Source: Thiohalocapsa sp. PB-PSB1 (GTDB lineage Bacteria > Pseudomonadota > Gammaproteobacteria > Chromatiales > Chromatiaceae). Taken from it: a stretch of DNA of 64,000 nucleotides. The notes beneath the pieces were generated by a model. It ran no database searches. It saw only the letters and a program-made list of their open reading frames with translations, and was not told the origin of the DNA. This document shows, in pieces, positions 41,485 through 50,768 of this stretch. Both the position numbers and the translations under genes were made by a program. Each line of letters opens with the position of its first letter. The first letter of the stretch is position 1. Location: assembly GCA_016745215.1 (NCBI GenBank), contig CP050890.1, forward strand, positions 1,674,001-1,738,000. The letters are read 5' to 3'.

Positions 41485-44400
41485 CAACTGACCTCCTGCA
41501 CTTGGAGCTGATTGGGACCGGATTGTACGAGGCGGATACGGATGAACTTCAACGGCAGTGACGGTGCGACCTGCAGATCGACCCTGAAGCGGCCGGCGTC
41601 GATGCTCTGGCGGGTGTTGATGCTGGCGTCGGTCACCACGCGGTAGGCCTCGGCCGTGCTCTTTCCGGCGAAGGCACCGCGGGCGTAGAGGCGGTCGAAC
41701 AGGGATTCGAAATGCAGCTGCATCCGGGAGGCCAGGTCGGCATTGTTGGGCTCGAACAGGTAGCGGTTGCCTGCGCGCAGGGCCAGGCGGACGAGAAGGC
41801 TCATCAGGCGGCGCACGCTGATCTCCGACAGTTCCGGGTTGCGGCTCAGGGTGTCGGCGCTTAGTACCAGAAAGCCGGTGACGCCCCGCCGGACCACATT
41901 GATACGCGATGCCCTCAGCTCCGCCCATTGGGCATCGGTGATACGGGTATCCAAGGCCAGGACGTTGTTGATCGGCGAGTTGGCCGGTGCGATCCAGGCT
42001 CCCTGCTCGATGCTCTTCGCGGCGATCTTCCCGACCACAGCGCCGTCCGGCGGCAGGTAGCGGATCGCCACCCTGCCGGACGCCGGGTTGTCGGTGTGAC
42101 TGGCCAGCCAGGGGAAATACAGTCCGGCGTGACTCAAGACCGGGATCTCGCCGTGGCGCAGCGGAGGCACGTCGGCGCTCAAGGGATCGGCGGTGAACCC
42201 GCTGTCCAGGCGGTCGGAAGCCGACGGGTTGAGCTTGGAGACATGCTCGCGGGCCTGCTGCGCGCTGTAGTGCCGCGGCAGCGCCAGCACACCGAACAGG
42301 TCGCCACGGGCGTAGCACAGACGCAGCAGCGCGCGGTGTACCGCCAGGATGTCTCTGTCGGAGAAATCATCCAGGGGCTGCAACAGGGTCCGGCTGAGGT
42401 TGCGCGGATCGATGATCAGGATGTTGGACCAAGGGCCCGTGGTCTGCCCGGCGAATCCCCGCGCGCGGTAGTAGTAGGTAGTGTCCTCGGATGCCTCGAC
42501 GAAGAATTCCGCGATCCCGTCGGCAGCCAGCTCCAGTTCCTCCCGATCGCCGAAGAAAAGCTGATCCGGGGCCAGGAAAGAGTGTTCTCGGGCGCGCTGG
42601 ATTTCCAGCCGCTCGATGAATGAGCTGTCCATGACAGAGAGCATCGGCGATCCGGAACTGAACAGCCTCAGGCGCAACCGATAGCCCTCGTCGCCGCCGT
42701 CCTCTTCCGGCGAGGCCACCGCAGACACGAGGGCTGGCTCGCGGTCCAGCGCGATGGCGAGCCGCTCCAGCGGGACCTCCGCACAATCGATGAAGTCGTC
42801 GTCCGGTATCGTTCTCGCGAGCTGGTTCGACCAGGCACTGACCTCGTTGCGGTTTTCGGCGCGGACCCGAAAGTAGTAGTTGCGCGGACAATCCTGGGCG
42901 AATTCCTCCACGTATTGCGTTGCCGGTGCCGGCATCAGGTCGGCGGGCTCATCGATGACGGTCAGGCGGTCGCCCTGCACGAGTACGCTTTCCACGGCAT
43001 CGAAATCCGGGCTCTCGCTCCACTGCAGGCGGTACTCCATGGCCTCAGCGACGGCGCTCCAGCGAATGCGGTATTCACCGGGCCAGGTCTCGGCCTCGAT
43101 GTCTTCGAGCAACGGCGCGGCCAACGGCAACTCCCTGTCGGGCGCCAGGTTGTCCCAGCGTCGGTGTATCGCATCGGGCACCGCCACCAGGGTCGCCTCT
43201 TCCACCCTCACCAGGCTGTGTATGCCTTTCAGCGGAGCGGCGCCTTCGCTCAGATAGGCGATCTGACGGGCCTCCTGCCGCAGCAGGTCGCTGCCCACGC
43301 TCTCGAGCCGCTCATCCACGAACGCCCGCGATCCGGCATTTTCGATGCCGTCCAGATACAGCGGATTGGCGGAGGCGGGGATATCGGACTCCGTCCTCAG
43401 GGATTCGTCGAGGATTGTAGGCACCTGAAGCGGAAGATAGATCCAGTCATGGCTGGATAGGGAGTCGGCGAATTCGGCGCAGAGCGGGAACCGCGGACGG
43501 TCGGCCTGCTGGATGAGCTGCAGCCTGTCCGCATCGATATCCTCGTTGGCCTTGCCGTCGCTGTGGGCGAACAGCAGTTCGTCCGACGGCAGCGCGCCCC
43601 AGAATCGCGAGTTGTCGGCGCAAAAGCCGAGACCCTCGAGTTTCCACCGCTGTTTGTGGGTGTCGTTGACCAGCCATTGAAAGTGCAGCAGTTCCAGCGA
43701 TTGCAGCGCGTCGTCGGGGCTCCCCGGCCTGGCGAACCAGTCCCGGGAAATGCCGAGGGCATCGAAATTGTCGGCGGAAAACAGCAGCGGCAGGTCTTCG
43801 GCGTCGGCGTCGAAATCCTCGCCCGGCGTAATACGCAGTGTGCAATCGAAGGATGGGGGCGAGCCGTCGGCCTGATCGACGTACAGGTAGCCCGTCGTGC
43901 CCGCAACGGCGACACCCTGGCTCGTGGCCTCCACCGACCCGGCCACGAGGTAGAGCATGGCGCCTTCGAACAGCTTCACCCGCAACAGGTCGCCGGCCCG
44001 CAACGCCGAGGCGTCGGCCACCAGCTGCGCAGACCAACCGCCGGCACCCAGACTCAGGTAAGCGGTCTCCGGATCGGCTTTCGACAGAGGCAGCCTGGTC
44101 ACCTGCAGCACCGTGTTGACGGCCAGATCCCGGGACCAGCTGCCGGGGCTGCGTGCCAGAGCCCGGCATTTTTCCAGCGTACTGTCGTCGACCCTGACGA
44201 TCCCGGGAAGCTCGAAGCCGGCGGTCTGCGCCAGTTCCTCTTCGGCGACCCTGACCACCCAGCAGCGTCGGCCGCCGTTGCGGAAGAAACTGTCTACGGC
44301 CATGCCGAGACAGCTGTTGCCGGTCGTGTTGTGTTCCTCGTCCCAGGCCAGCTTCAGGTCCGCGCCGAACAGCTCCCGGAAACGCTGCACGTCTGCGACC

Positions 44401-44540
44401 GGCACCGGGACATGCAGGGGTCCTGAAGCGGCATAGCCCACGAAGGCGGCAATGTCCATCCGCGGTAGACTCTCCCGCAGAGGCGGGTCCGCCACCTCGA
44501 AGTAGATGCCAGGGAAGCTGGCCTGGGCACCAATGGGCAT
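41484..44540 (-). CDS. Giant eCIS sheath protein 2 with FN3-like insertions
   Basis: This 1018-aa protein has sheath landmarks at both ends: PGIYFEVADPPLRESLPRMDIAAFVGYA at the start and, after about residue 720, HYSAQQAREHVSKLNPSAS, GLYFPWLASH, PANSPINNVLALD, GVTGFLVLSADTL and RRLMSLLVRLALRAGNRYLFEPNN. Between them are about 500 extra residues. Two parts look like fibronectin type III folds: about 485-580 (YRIRWSAVAEAMEYRLQWSES...YYFRVRAENRNEVSAWSN) and about 615-710 (YYYRARGFAGQTTGPWSN). Ordinary CIS sheaths have 350-500 residues. The insertion would decorate the outside of the sheath. Its ATG overlaps the tube-1 stop by one base; upstream codons are a shadow. Confidence 0.9.
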   Translation of the reverse strand: MPIGAQASFPGIYFEVADPPLRESLPRMDIAAFVGYAASGPLHVPVPVADVQRFRELFGADLKLAWDEEHNTTGNSCLGMAVDSFFRNGGRRCWVVRVAEEELAQTAGFELPGIVRVDDSTLEKCRALARSPGSWSRDLAVNTVLQVTRLPLSKADPETAYLSLGAGGWSAQLVADASALRAGDLLRVKLFEGAMLYLVAGSVEATSQGVAVAGTTGYLYVDQADGSPPSFDCTLRITPGEDFDADAEDLPLLFSADNFDALGISRDWFARPGSPDDALQSLELLHFQWLVNDTHKQRWKLEGLGFCADNSRFWGALPSDELLFAHSDGKANEDIDADRLQLIQQADRPRFPLCAEFADSLSSHDWIYLPLQVPTILDESLRTESDIPASANPLYLDGIENAGSRAFVDERLESVGSDLLRQEARQIAYLSEGAAPLKGIHSLVRVEEATLVAVPDAIHRRWDNLAPDRELPLAAPLLEDIEAETWPGEYRIRWSAVAEAMEYRLQWSESPDFDAVESVLVQGDRLTVIDEPADLMPAPATQYVEEFAQDCPRNYYFRVRAENRNEVSAWSNQLARTIPDDDFIDCAEVPLERLAIALDREPALVSAVASPEEDGGDEGYRLRLRLFSSGSPMLSVMDSSFIERLEIQRAREHSFLAPDQLFFGDREELELAADGIAEFFVEASEDTTYYYRARGFAGQTTGPWSNILIIDPRNLSRTLLQPLDDFSDRDILAVHRALLRLCYARGDLFGVLALPRHYSAQQAREHVSKLNPSASDRLDSGFTADPLSADVPPLRHGEIPVLSHAGLYFPWLASHTDNPASGRVAIRYLPPDGAVVGKIAAKSIEQGAWIAPANSPINNVLALDTRITDAQWAELRASRINVVRRGVTGFLVLSADTLSRNPELSEISVRRLMSLLVRLALRAGNRYLFEPNNADLASRMQLHFESLFDRLYARGAFAGKSTAEAYRVVTDASINTRQSIDAGRFRVDLQVAPSLPLKFIRIRLVQSGPNQLQVQEVS

Positions 44541-44995
44541 TACGCGGCCTCTTGCTCGATCCTTTCCACGGAAAGGGTCAGCTCTTCGATCGCCAAGTCC
44601 GTACCCTTGCCGTTGAAGGAAGGCGCGGTGTACTTGATCGGGCGGGCACCGAGCAACTTCCAGCGCATGACCGGTTCCCGGGACTCGCTCAACAGCGTGA
44701 CGGTGACCTTGCGGATATCCTCCTGGCTGCCGTTGCGCACCGCGTCGGTCCACTCGTACAGGTCCTGGGCGCCGATGACGCCCCGCTTGAAGGTGGCATC
44801 GCTGGCCTTGGCGGTGGTGGTCACCTTGATCGGCTCGTTGGTCTTCTGATTGCCGGCGCGATACTCTGTGACATTGATCTCTAGGCCCAGGCCGGACACT
44901 TCCTGGAAACCTGCATCCTTGGTCTCGCCCTTGATGTTGTCCCACTCCACCAGAAAGTTGAACTGGGAGTAGGGATAATTCTTTGGTCTGGCCAT
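44540..44995 (-). CDS. eCIS inner tube protein 1 (Hcp/gp19-like, Afp1-like)
   Basis: This 151-aa tube protein has KNYPYSQFNFLVEWDNIKGETK, GFQEVSGLGLEINVTEYRAG, the FKRGVIGAQDLYEWTDAV block and LAIEELTLSVERIEQE. It is distinct from tube 2, as usual in eCIS loci where one tube paralogue builds the main shaft. The order sheath-tube-sheath-tube here resembles duplicated sheath/tube cassettes. It lies 64 bases after sheath 1. Confidence 0.94.
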   Translation of the reverse strand: MARPKNYPYSQFNFLVEWDNIKGETKDAGFQEVSGLGLEINVTEYRAGNQKTNEPIKVTTTAKASDATFKRGVIGAQDLYEWTDAVRNGSQEDIRKVTVTLLSESREPVMRWKLLGARPIKYTAPSFNGKGTDLAIEELTLSVERIEQEAA

Positions 44996-45059
44996 GCTGA
45001 TGTCTCCGAATTGAAATCAAAAGTCTGCCTGGCTTGTGGTCGCTGCTGCGCCACCCGCG

Positions 45060-46934
45060 TTAATCGCTGCTGTCGGCGGTCTTCTGGCCGATCCTGAAGA
45101 TCACGAATTCGGCCGGGCGCAACGGTGCGACGCCGATCAGGCAGATCATCCGGCCATTGTCGATGTCGTTTTGGGTCATGGTGCTGCGGTCGCAGCGCAC
45201 GAAGAAGGCCTGTTCCGGCGTGGCTCCGGCCAGGTGATCTTCCTTCCATTCATTGAACAGGAAGTCTTCGATCGTGGAGCGGACGTTGGACCAGAGGGTC
45301 CTGCCATTGTTTTCGAACACCGCCCACTGGGTGCCCTTCTCAATCGATCGCTCCAGGTACGCAAAATAGCGGCGCACGTTCATGTATTTCCACTCCGGAT
45401 CCGAGGTGGTGGTCCGCGCGCCCCAGAGGCGGAATCCCCGGCCCTCGAAAAAGCGGATCACGTTGACGCCGTCGGGGTTGAGCACCTCCTGCTGCGATGT
45501 ATTGATGTTGATCTGCAGACTCTTGGCCAAGCGCAGCACCTCGTTGGCCGGCGCCTTGTGCACGCCCCTCTCGATGTCGTTGCGGGCGAAAATACCCGTG
45601 ACGAAGCCGCTGGGCGGAAGGTAGATGTCGCGTTCGGTCACCGGATCGGCAATCTGCACCCAGGGGTAGTAGAGCCCGGCCCGGGTGGTGTCGATGGTGG
45701 AGCGGTTTGCCCGTACCTCGGTGATCAGCTGGTCGTTCTGCGAATCCAGTACCGCGACACGGTAGCGCATGCGCTCGCAGTGCGCGATCAGCAGGCGCCA
45801 GACGTCCGTGCCGGTGTCCACGCCAGTGCTGTGGCTCGATCCGGGGGCCGCGATGATGGAGATCTCTTCCAAATCTTCGAGGGACTTCAGGCCGGTCTTG
45901 GGATGGTCTTCGTCCCCCTCGTACTCCGTCGCGGTAACCCGGTCGCCGTCGCTACCGCCGGTCAAGGGGATGCGCACCGAGCGTGCGGTATCGGTAGAGT
46001 CCGGGTCGTTGAGACCGTCCAGGATGCTCCGCTCTGGTGAGGCCACGGCTGCGTTGGCGAGGCTGGCCAGAGACACCAGGTCCGCCACGGCTTCCAGTTG
46101 CGCGTTGGGGTCGACGAGCACCTCCAGCGGGGCATACAGCTGGGTCGGAAGATCCGCCGGTTCCGCGCGGAACACGGAGAAGAACGACTGACTGTGCTCA
46201 TTGCGGAAATTCAGGTCCTCCCAGGAGAGCTCGGAGGCAAACCGTCCCAGGGCGGAGGTGATGACACTGACCGTGAGCGGGTGGACCGTTGCGAATTGGT
46301 CCAGTTCCAACGGTTGTTCGGGCGATTCCGGAACCGCGGAAACGAGTCGGTGGGTGTTGCGGCCATCGCTGATGAAGTCCTCCACCTGGTACAGCTCCAG
46401 TTCACCCGCCGGGGATCCGCTGCGGGCCAGCACGATGTCGCCGTCGCGCAAGCCACGCAGTACCGGAACCGTATCGGGACTCAGCGGCTGGGTAGGATCG
46501 CGGGGGGTCTCGCCGAGCTTGTTCTCGCCCAGCTTGAAGATCAGGGTGACCGTGAAGTTGCCCGCGTCCCCGGGATGGCGAGCGCGCAGCGTCATCACAG
46601 AGGGAGAATCGCCGACATCGGCGCTGGCCTGGCCAATCGTCTGGTTGACGACCCGGGCCACATACAGACGCTTGCCGCCCTCTTCGAAATAGCAACGCAC
46701 GGCATGGGCGAGGTAGTTATGGGACGCGGTCTCGCCAGTGAACTGCAACTGGTCCAGACCGCCGTAGATGCGTTCGAACTCGGAGAAGCTGGTCAGCAGG
46801 GTCGGCTCCCCGCTCTGCGGTCCGAAGCGCGTCGGTCCGACATAGGCCGTGGTGCTGGTGCTCACGCCCTCGATGGTCTTCTGCCGGAAACTCGTCTCTT
46901 CTACCACTACTCCTGGGGCCAGGTATTCGGGCAT
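45060..46934 (-). CDS. eCIS contractile sheath protein 1
   Basis: This 624-aa sheath has the classic start MPEYLAPGVVVEETSFRQKTIEGV and TAYVGPTRFGP. An inserted region spans about 150-330. The conserved end contains VAVLDSQNDQLITEVRANRST, AGLYYPWVQIADPVTERDIYLPPSGFVTGIFARND, GVHKAPANEVLR, INVIRFFEGRGFRLWGARTT-type text (VNVIRFFEGRGFRLWGART) and YLERSIEKGTQWAVFENN. It is probably the main sheath subunit because it lacks the giant insert of sheath 2. The start codon lies 17 bases after the preceding gene. Confidence 0.95.
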   Translation of the reverse strand: MPEYLAPGVVVEETSFRQKTIEGVSTSTTAYVGPTRFGPQSGEPTLLTSFSEFERIYGGLDQLQFTGETASHNYLAHAVRCYFEEGGKRLYVARVVNQTIGQASADVGDSPSVMTLRARHPGDAGNFTVTLIFKLGENKLGETPRDPTQPLSPDTVPVLRGLRDGDIVLARSGSPAGELELYQVEDFISDGRNTHRLVSAVPESPEQPLELDQFATVHPLTVSVITSALGRFASELSWEDLNFRNEHSQSFFSVFRAEPADLPTQLYAPLEVLVDPNAQLEAVADLVSLASLANAAVASPERSILDGLNDPDSTDTARSVRIPLTGGSDGDRVTATEYEGDEDHPKTGLKSLEDLEEISIIAAPGSSHSTGVDTGTDVWRLLIAHCERMRYRVAVLDSQNDQLITEVRANRSTIDTTRAGLYYPWVQIADPVTERDIYLPPSGFVTGIFARNDIERGVHKAPANEVLRLAKSLQININTSQQEVLNPDGVNVIRFFEGRGFRLWGARTTTSDPEWKYMNVRRYFAYLERSIEKGTQWAVFENNGRTLWSNVRSTIEDFLFNEWKEDHLAGATPEQAFFVRCDRSTMTQNDIDNGRMICLIGVAPLRPAEFVIFRIGQKTADSSD

Positions 46935-46950
46935 GATGCATCCTCCGCGA

Positions 46951-47847
46951 TTAGGTTGGCGATCCTATCGGACTGACATGGAGTTCTGAAACACCGTCGG
47001 TACTCACCACCAAGTCCCGACCGTAGTTGAGCTGCGTGATCAGCTCGTCGAATCCCCCGGCCGGGCTGCCGGGGAGTTGCGGGTATATCAGGGCCTGGCC
47101 CTGATTCAGAATACTGATATAGCTCGGCTTGTCACTGCCCGGTACCGGATCCAGCGAGGCTGGCGAATACTGCACGCTCAGCGTGATGTTCCAGGTGCGC
47201 TGAAACAGGCGCAGCCCGTCGCTGAGTGGCGGCGAGCTGCCGTAGGCGACGTGCAGGTACGGATAGGGCATCAGCACTGAAAACCTGCCCTCCCGGTCCG
47301 ACAGGCCGTACCAACTCGAACCGTCGTCGGTCCGTACCCGCAGCAGGGCGTCGGCGGCGGGCATTCCGCTGTGGGCATCGACCAAGTCGCCGCAGACACA
47401 GGCATACTGCGCAGGCGGCGTCCGGGTGATCGAGGAATACAGACTGAAACCTTTGGTGGAATCGTTTGGAGAGCCGGGATCGCTGTCGATCAGAAACAGC
47501 CCCGGATAGGGCAGCGGCAGATACACCACCTGGGCGACGCCGGAAAACCGGCCGCTCGCATCCTCGATATCCAGTACATAGGAATGAGTCGGGGGCGGGC
47601 TGCCGATACTGTCGTCGTCCCAGGCGGTTTCCAGCACGTGCAAGCCCGGAATGTTGTCGAAGGCATAGATACCGCTGCGGGTGCGGTAAGCGGTGATGGT
47701 CCTGCGGGTATTCTCCACCGGTGTCAGGGTTACCCTGAGGCCATCCGCGATCTGCGCATCCAGAGCCGGGTCCCAGAACCGGATGCCGAGCAGGGTGCGC
47801 CGCTTCACCCGCTCCATCAATCGGTATTCCGGTACCACATCAAGCAT
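46951..47847 (-). CDS. eCIS-locus protein with carboxypeptidase-regulatory-like domain
   Basis: This 298-aa protein has an N-terminal beta-rich part (GIRFWDPALDAQIADGLRVTL; TRSGIYAFDNIPGLHVLE) and a carboxypeptidase regulatory-like fold at about 165-215 (VCGDLVDAHSGMPAADALLRV...GLSDREGRFSVLMPYP). Residues 230-298 contain LLQRTWNITL-like strands. There is no signal peptide. The gene sits between cap and sheath 1. Proteins with such folds recur there in several CIS lineages; the role is unknown, perhaps a surface or collar part. Confidence 0.65.
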   Translation of the reverse strand: MLDVVPEYRLMERVKRRTLLGIRFWDPALDAQIADGLRVTLTPVENTRRTITAYRTRSGIYAFDNIPGLHVLETAWDDDSIGSPPPTHSYVLDIEDASGRFSGVAQVVYLPLPYPGLFLIDSDPGSPNDSTKGFSLYSSITRTPPAQYACVCGDLVDAHSGMPAADALLRVRTDDGSSWYGLSDREGRFSVLMPYPYLHVAYGSSPPLSDGLRLFQRTWNITLSVQYSPASLDPVPGSDKPSYISILNQGQALIYPQLPGSPAGGFDELITQLNYGRDLVVSTDGVSELHVSPIGSPT

Positions 47848-47883
47848 TTGAAGGCACCTTGAATCGCTCTGTACTGGCAGCTC

Positions 47884-48486
47884 TCATTTATCAATCACCG
47901 CCACGTGCTGCACCCGCTCCTGCACCCGCCGGTCGTACTCTTCGGCCAGCGGTTGAATGGATTCGATATTGACCACTCTCGCCACGTAGGGAATCGACAA
48001 CTGGTAGGCGTTGACCCCGAGAACGTCCCAGATGCGGAACAGGTCCTCGGTACTCAGCTCGGCAAGAGTGAAGTCCACGGTCTCGTCGGACCGGAAGACG
48101 TTTGGTGTCGTTGAGTTCAACACCGCCGACGGAAACATCGGGCTGTCCTCCAGTACCCGCATGATCCAGCCCGCCAGTTCGTACTGATATGAGGCCTCCC
48201 CGCCCCACACCGTGATCAGGAAATGTAGTTCCAGCGGCAGCTGGCTGTCCATGCGCATGCCGTTTTCGCCGATGCGGCCCGGCGGTGTCCGGTAGACGCC
48301 GTTGCAGTACAGCCGGTACATGAATAGCGACGCACCGTTGGTGATGGCGTTGTTGTTGGTGAAATCCCTTGAAGTAAACATGCGGAAATCTGCGACGATA
48401 TCGTTGAAGTCCTCCGGGCGATAACTGGATTCAAGCAATCCCATAAGGGATTCACCAACCGCCCTAATCGCCCTGTAGTCAGCCAT
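47884..48486 (-). CDS. eCIS cap/terminator protein, DUF4255 (Afp16/Pvc16-like)
   Basis: This 200-aa protein matches the DUF4255 family: MADYRAIRAVGESLMGLLESSY, the FTSRDFTNNNAITNGASLFMYRLY segment, LPLELHFLITVWGGEASYQYELAGWIMRVLED and the end AYQLSIPYVARVVNIES. In Afp the homologue caps and sets the upper end of the tube and sheath. It is the first structural gene in transcription order. A 350-base intergenic stretch precedes it, where the operon promoter should lie; I could not pick promoter boxes with confidence. Confidence 0.93.
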   Translation of the reverse strand: MADYRAIRAVGESLMGLLESSYRPEDFNDIVADFRMFTSRDFTNNNAITNGASLFMYRLYCNGVYRTPPGRIGENGMRMDSQLPLELHFLITVWGGEASYQYELAGWIMRVLEDSPMFPSAVLNSTTPNVFRSDETVDFTLAELSTEDLFRIWDVLGVNAYQLSIPYVARVVNIESIQPLAEEYDRRVQERVQHVAVIDK

Positions 48487-48602
48487 GCATGAATCTCTCT
48501 ATGGTTGCCAGTTTCGAATTTCGCTCATATGGGTTTTGAGGTGAATGCGTGATGCAACACATTGATTCTCTCAATCTTGTTGGCTGCTTCACCCTGTACC
48601 CT

Positions 48603-48692
48603 CTATGAGCGGAAATCGTTGGCATCGCAGTTGCCGCGCAACAACCGCACTATGCCCTCGGTCACGGCGGCTATAGCGCGGAAATCAGCCAC
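48603..48692 (-). pseudogene. Relic of a second DUF4255 cap gene start
   Basis: Thirty codons from a GTG read VADFRAIAAVTEGIVRLL, then RGNCDANDFRS and a TAG stop. This aligns with the first 29 residues of the neighbouring cap protein (MADYRAIRAVGESLMGLLES...PEDF) and fits the usual family N-terminus even better. Nothing further downstream matches the family. It is either a truncated duplicate or the scar of a replaced cap gene. Confidence 0.6.
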
Positions 48693-48834
48693 TGCAATAC
48701 TCGTTATCAATAGTTTGGCCAGTGGCGGTTGACGCTCCGCGTCGTAAAGCTGGCGTGAGTTCTTTGGCGTGCGCCGATTCTGTTTTGGTCTGTGTCACGA
48801 GTGTAATCGTCTCTCTGCAGTCACACATCAGGCT

Positions 48835-49224
48835 TTAGTTCAGTGCTGATCGCTGTTGATTCGCACTGTCGCACGGTTGCGCAATAGCGTCGCGTAACGC
48901 CTTTACAATGCCGATAGCTGAAGAGTCGATAACTGTCCGCCGGGTCGGGCAGCATTCATCGATGAACGCTTCTCCCGTTGGGCACAGTGTCAATACAGTT
49001 AAATCTGGGTACTCGGCGAACAGATGACTCAGAATTCCGCGCTCGTTGGTCTCGGCGAATAAAACAACCGCGTCAGCTTCGGTCAAGCGTACTTCCAATA
49101 GCAATTCGATGAGCCTGCTCGAGCGGCCAACAAACTTGAAGCCCGGGTCATTACTCAGTTGCTCCTCGAGCGTGCGCCATCGTTTATGCGTCTGATCAGT
49201 CATTAGGATCTTGATTGCGGACAT
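48835..49224 (-). CDS. Small receiver-like protein without phospho-acceptor aspartate
   Basis: This 129-aa protein has the alternating strand/helix layout of a CheY-type receiver (IKILMTDQTHKRWRTLEEQL; AVVLFAETNERGILSHLF; DLTVLTLCPTGEAF; VIDSSAIGIVKALRDAI). At the position of the phosphorylated Asp it has Phe (VVLFAE), so it should not be phosphorylated. There is no output domain. It lies between the LuxR-type gene and the cap gene on the same strand and may modulate expression of the eCIS locus. Confidence 0.6.
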   Translation of the reverse strand: MSAIKILMTDQTHKRWRTLEEQLSNDPGFKFVGRSSRLIELLLEVRLTEADAVVLFAETNERGILSHLFAEYPDLTVLTLCPTGEAFIDECCPTRRTVIDSSAIGIVKALRDAIAQPCDSANQQRSALN

Positions 49225-49352
49225 GGCCGTGCACTCTTTGATTTATGAAAGAGTCTAGTCTGCGCAAGCCCACGCGACCATGGATCAAAGAGTTCAATTA
49301 GGGTCTATGACCAGTTGTACTCGTACTGGCCTGCAGTGTGCTGAGGTACTGG

Positions 49353-50075
49353 TTATCTGTGGGTCGGCGTACTGGTACTGGTACTGGTGCCAACAGCATC
49401 AATCAGCAAACCATTCTCGCGGGCGTATCGGGCCGCCTCCGCACGACGTCGTAGCTGAAGCTTCTCCAGGATATTGTGGACATGGTTCTTCGCGGTCTGA
49501 AGCCCGATGGAAAGCTCATTCGCAATCTGCTTGTTGCTAAGTCCGAGTTCGATCAGAGAAATAATCTGTCGCTCGCGTCGCGTAAGCCGCGAGATCTGGC
49601 GTTCTTCGCTGCAGAGTTTGGCCCCGGCATTAGCGGCAACTTCAGGGAACAGAATGCGAGCCACCCTTGGTGAACAGATGGTCTCACCATCACACAGTGC
49701 CTGAACGTTCGCCAACAAGTCTTCGAGCGACCCGTCAATGGTCTCGCAGGCTGCAGCACCCGCCTCAATCACCGCCAGGATTTCAGCGCCGCAGTTGCGG
49801 AGGCCGCACACCATAACCCGCGAATGCTGTGAAGAATTTCGTAAGTATTTGATAATGAATGAAAATTCCAAGCCAGATGCGTTCAGTATAATGATGTCGG
49901 GTCGAAAGTTGCGGTCGTGGGCGGCGATCTCTGCCGCATTTTCACAACCTACCGCGGCAACCTCGTCGGTTTCCAACGTGCTTTTAATCGCGCACATTAA
50001 TGCTTGGCTGAGCGCTCGATCTCGGTGAACGACAAGAATACGTGGCGGCACTATCAAGTTATTTATTTTCTGCAT
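49353..50075 (-). CDS. NarL/FixJ-type LuxR regulator with Asp-to-Asn receiver, likely eCIS regulator
   Basis: This 240-aa protein has an N-terminal receiver-like domain (ILVVHRDRALSQALMCAI) whose expected phospho-acceptor is Asn65 (DIIILNASGLE). A LuxR-type helix-turn-helix lies at about 165-225 (LTRRERQIISLIELGLSNKQIANEL, TAKNHVHNILEKLQLRRRAEAA). Normal LuxR regulators dimerise when phosphorylated; this one probably responds to something else. The C-terminal tail is a Ser-Thr repeat (GTSTSTSTPT) encoded by a GTACTG repeat. Its place upstream of the cap gene suggests control of the eCIS operon. Confidence 0.8.
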   Translation of the reverse strand: MQKINNLIVPPRILVVHRDRALSQALMCAIKSTLETDEVAAVGCENAAEIAAHDRNFRPDIIILNASGLEFSFIIKYLRNSSQHSRVMVCGLRNCGAEILAVIEAGAAACETIDGSLEDLLANVQALCDGETICSPRVARILFPEVAANAGAKLCSEERQISRLTRRERQIISLIELGLSNKQIANELSIGLQTAKNHVHNILEKLQLRRRAEAARYARENGLLIDAVGTSTSTSTPTHR

Positions 50076-50637
50076 TGAATGATACCCTAGGACGGAATAG
50101 ATCGAAGAACAACCTGATTACGAGTCACGGTATTATTTTCATGGCAAAGAGTACTGACTCGAGCCAAATTTGACAAAGATTTCGAAACGGATTGAATTTC
50201 TGATAATAATCAGCCAATCCAGCATTTGGATAAATGCAGGAATGACAATATGAGGTAATTTGGGATGAAATAGCGAAAGCAATAGCATAAGTACCCCCTT
50301 ATTTATTATGCTCCCGAAATAACTTCCCTGTCTGGCTTGCTCTATCGTCCATCTTCGGCGTTGCGACAACAGTTACAGAGGCCCGGCTCCGCGCCTGTTG
50401 TCGTGCCTTGAATATGAACGATTGTTCGGCGCCAGTTGGGCAACTTATTTTGTATGCATTCCATATGGAATTCTTTTGTTAACGCGATGCTCGACTTCTC
50501 AGGTTGCTATCAAACCTTCGAGCTGTAGCGGATCACGTTCCAAGGTCCGGTTCAATAGAACATCCAAACTGTAAGCCAGGATTTTACGTTCTAGCCGACT
50601 TGTTCAATACTAGAGAGCGCGAGTCCAAACCTTTTCG

Positions 50638-50768
50638 GGCCTTGTTCATAAGCTCGGCCAAGACCTGGAGCAGCCTCGAAAGCCACAGTATTTTAACTTT
50701 GAAACCAAACCTTTACGGAAAAGCCCCAGGCACTCGCTCGTCACTTGGTCGGAATTATGAACAGGGTC
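50638..50768. mobile_element. 131-bp MITE, copy b, with 8-bp target duplication
   Basis: The left end is GGCCTTGTTCATA and the right end TATGAACAGGGTC. It is flanked by a perfect direct repeat CCTTTTCG at 50630-50637 and 50769-50776. Its interior matches the reverse complement of copy a near 10.9 kb. No coding capacity is visible. Confidence 0.88.
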
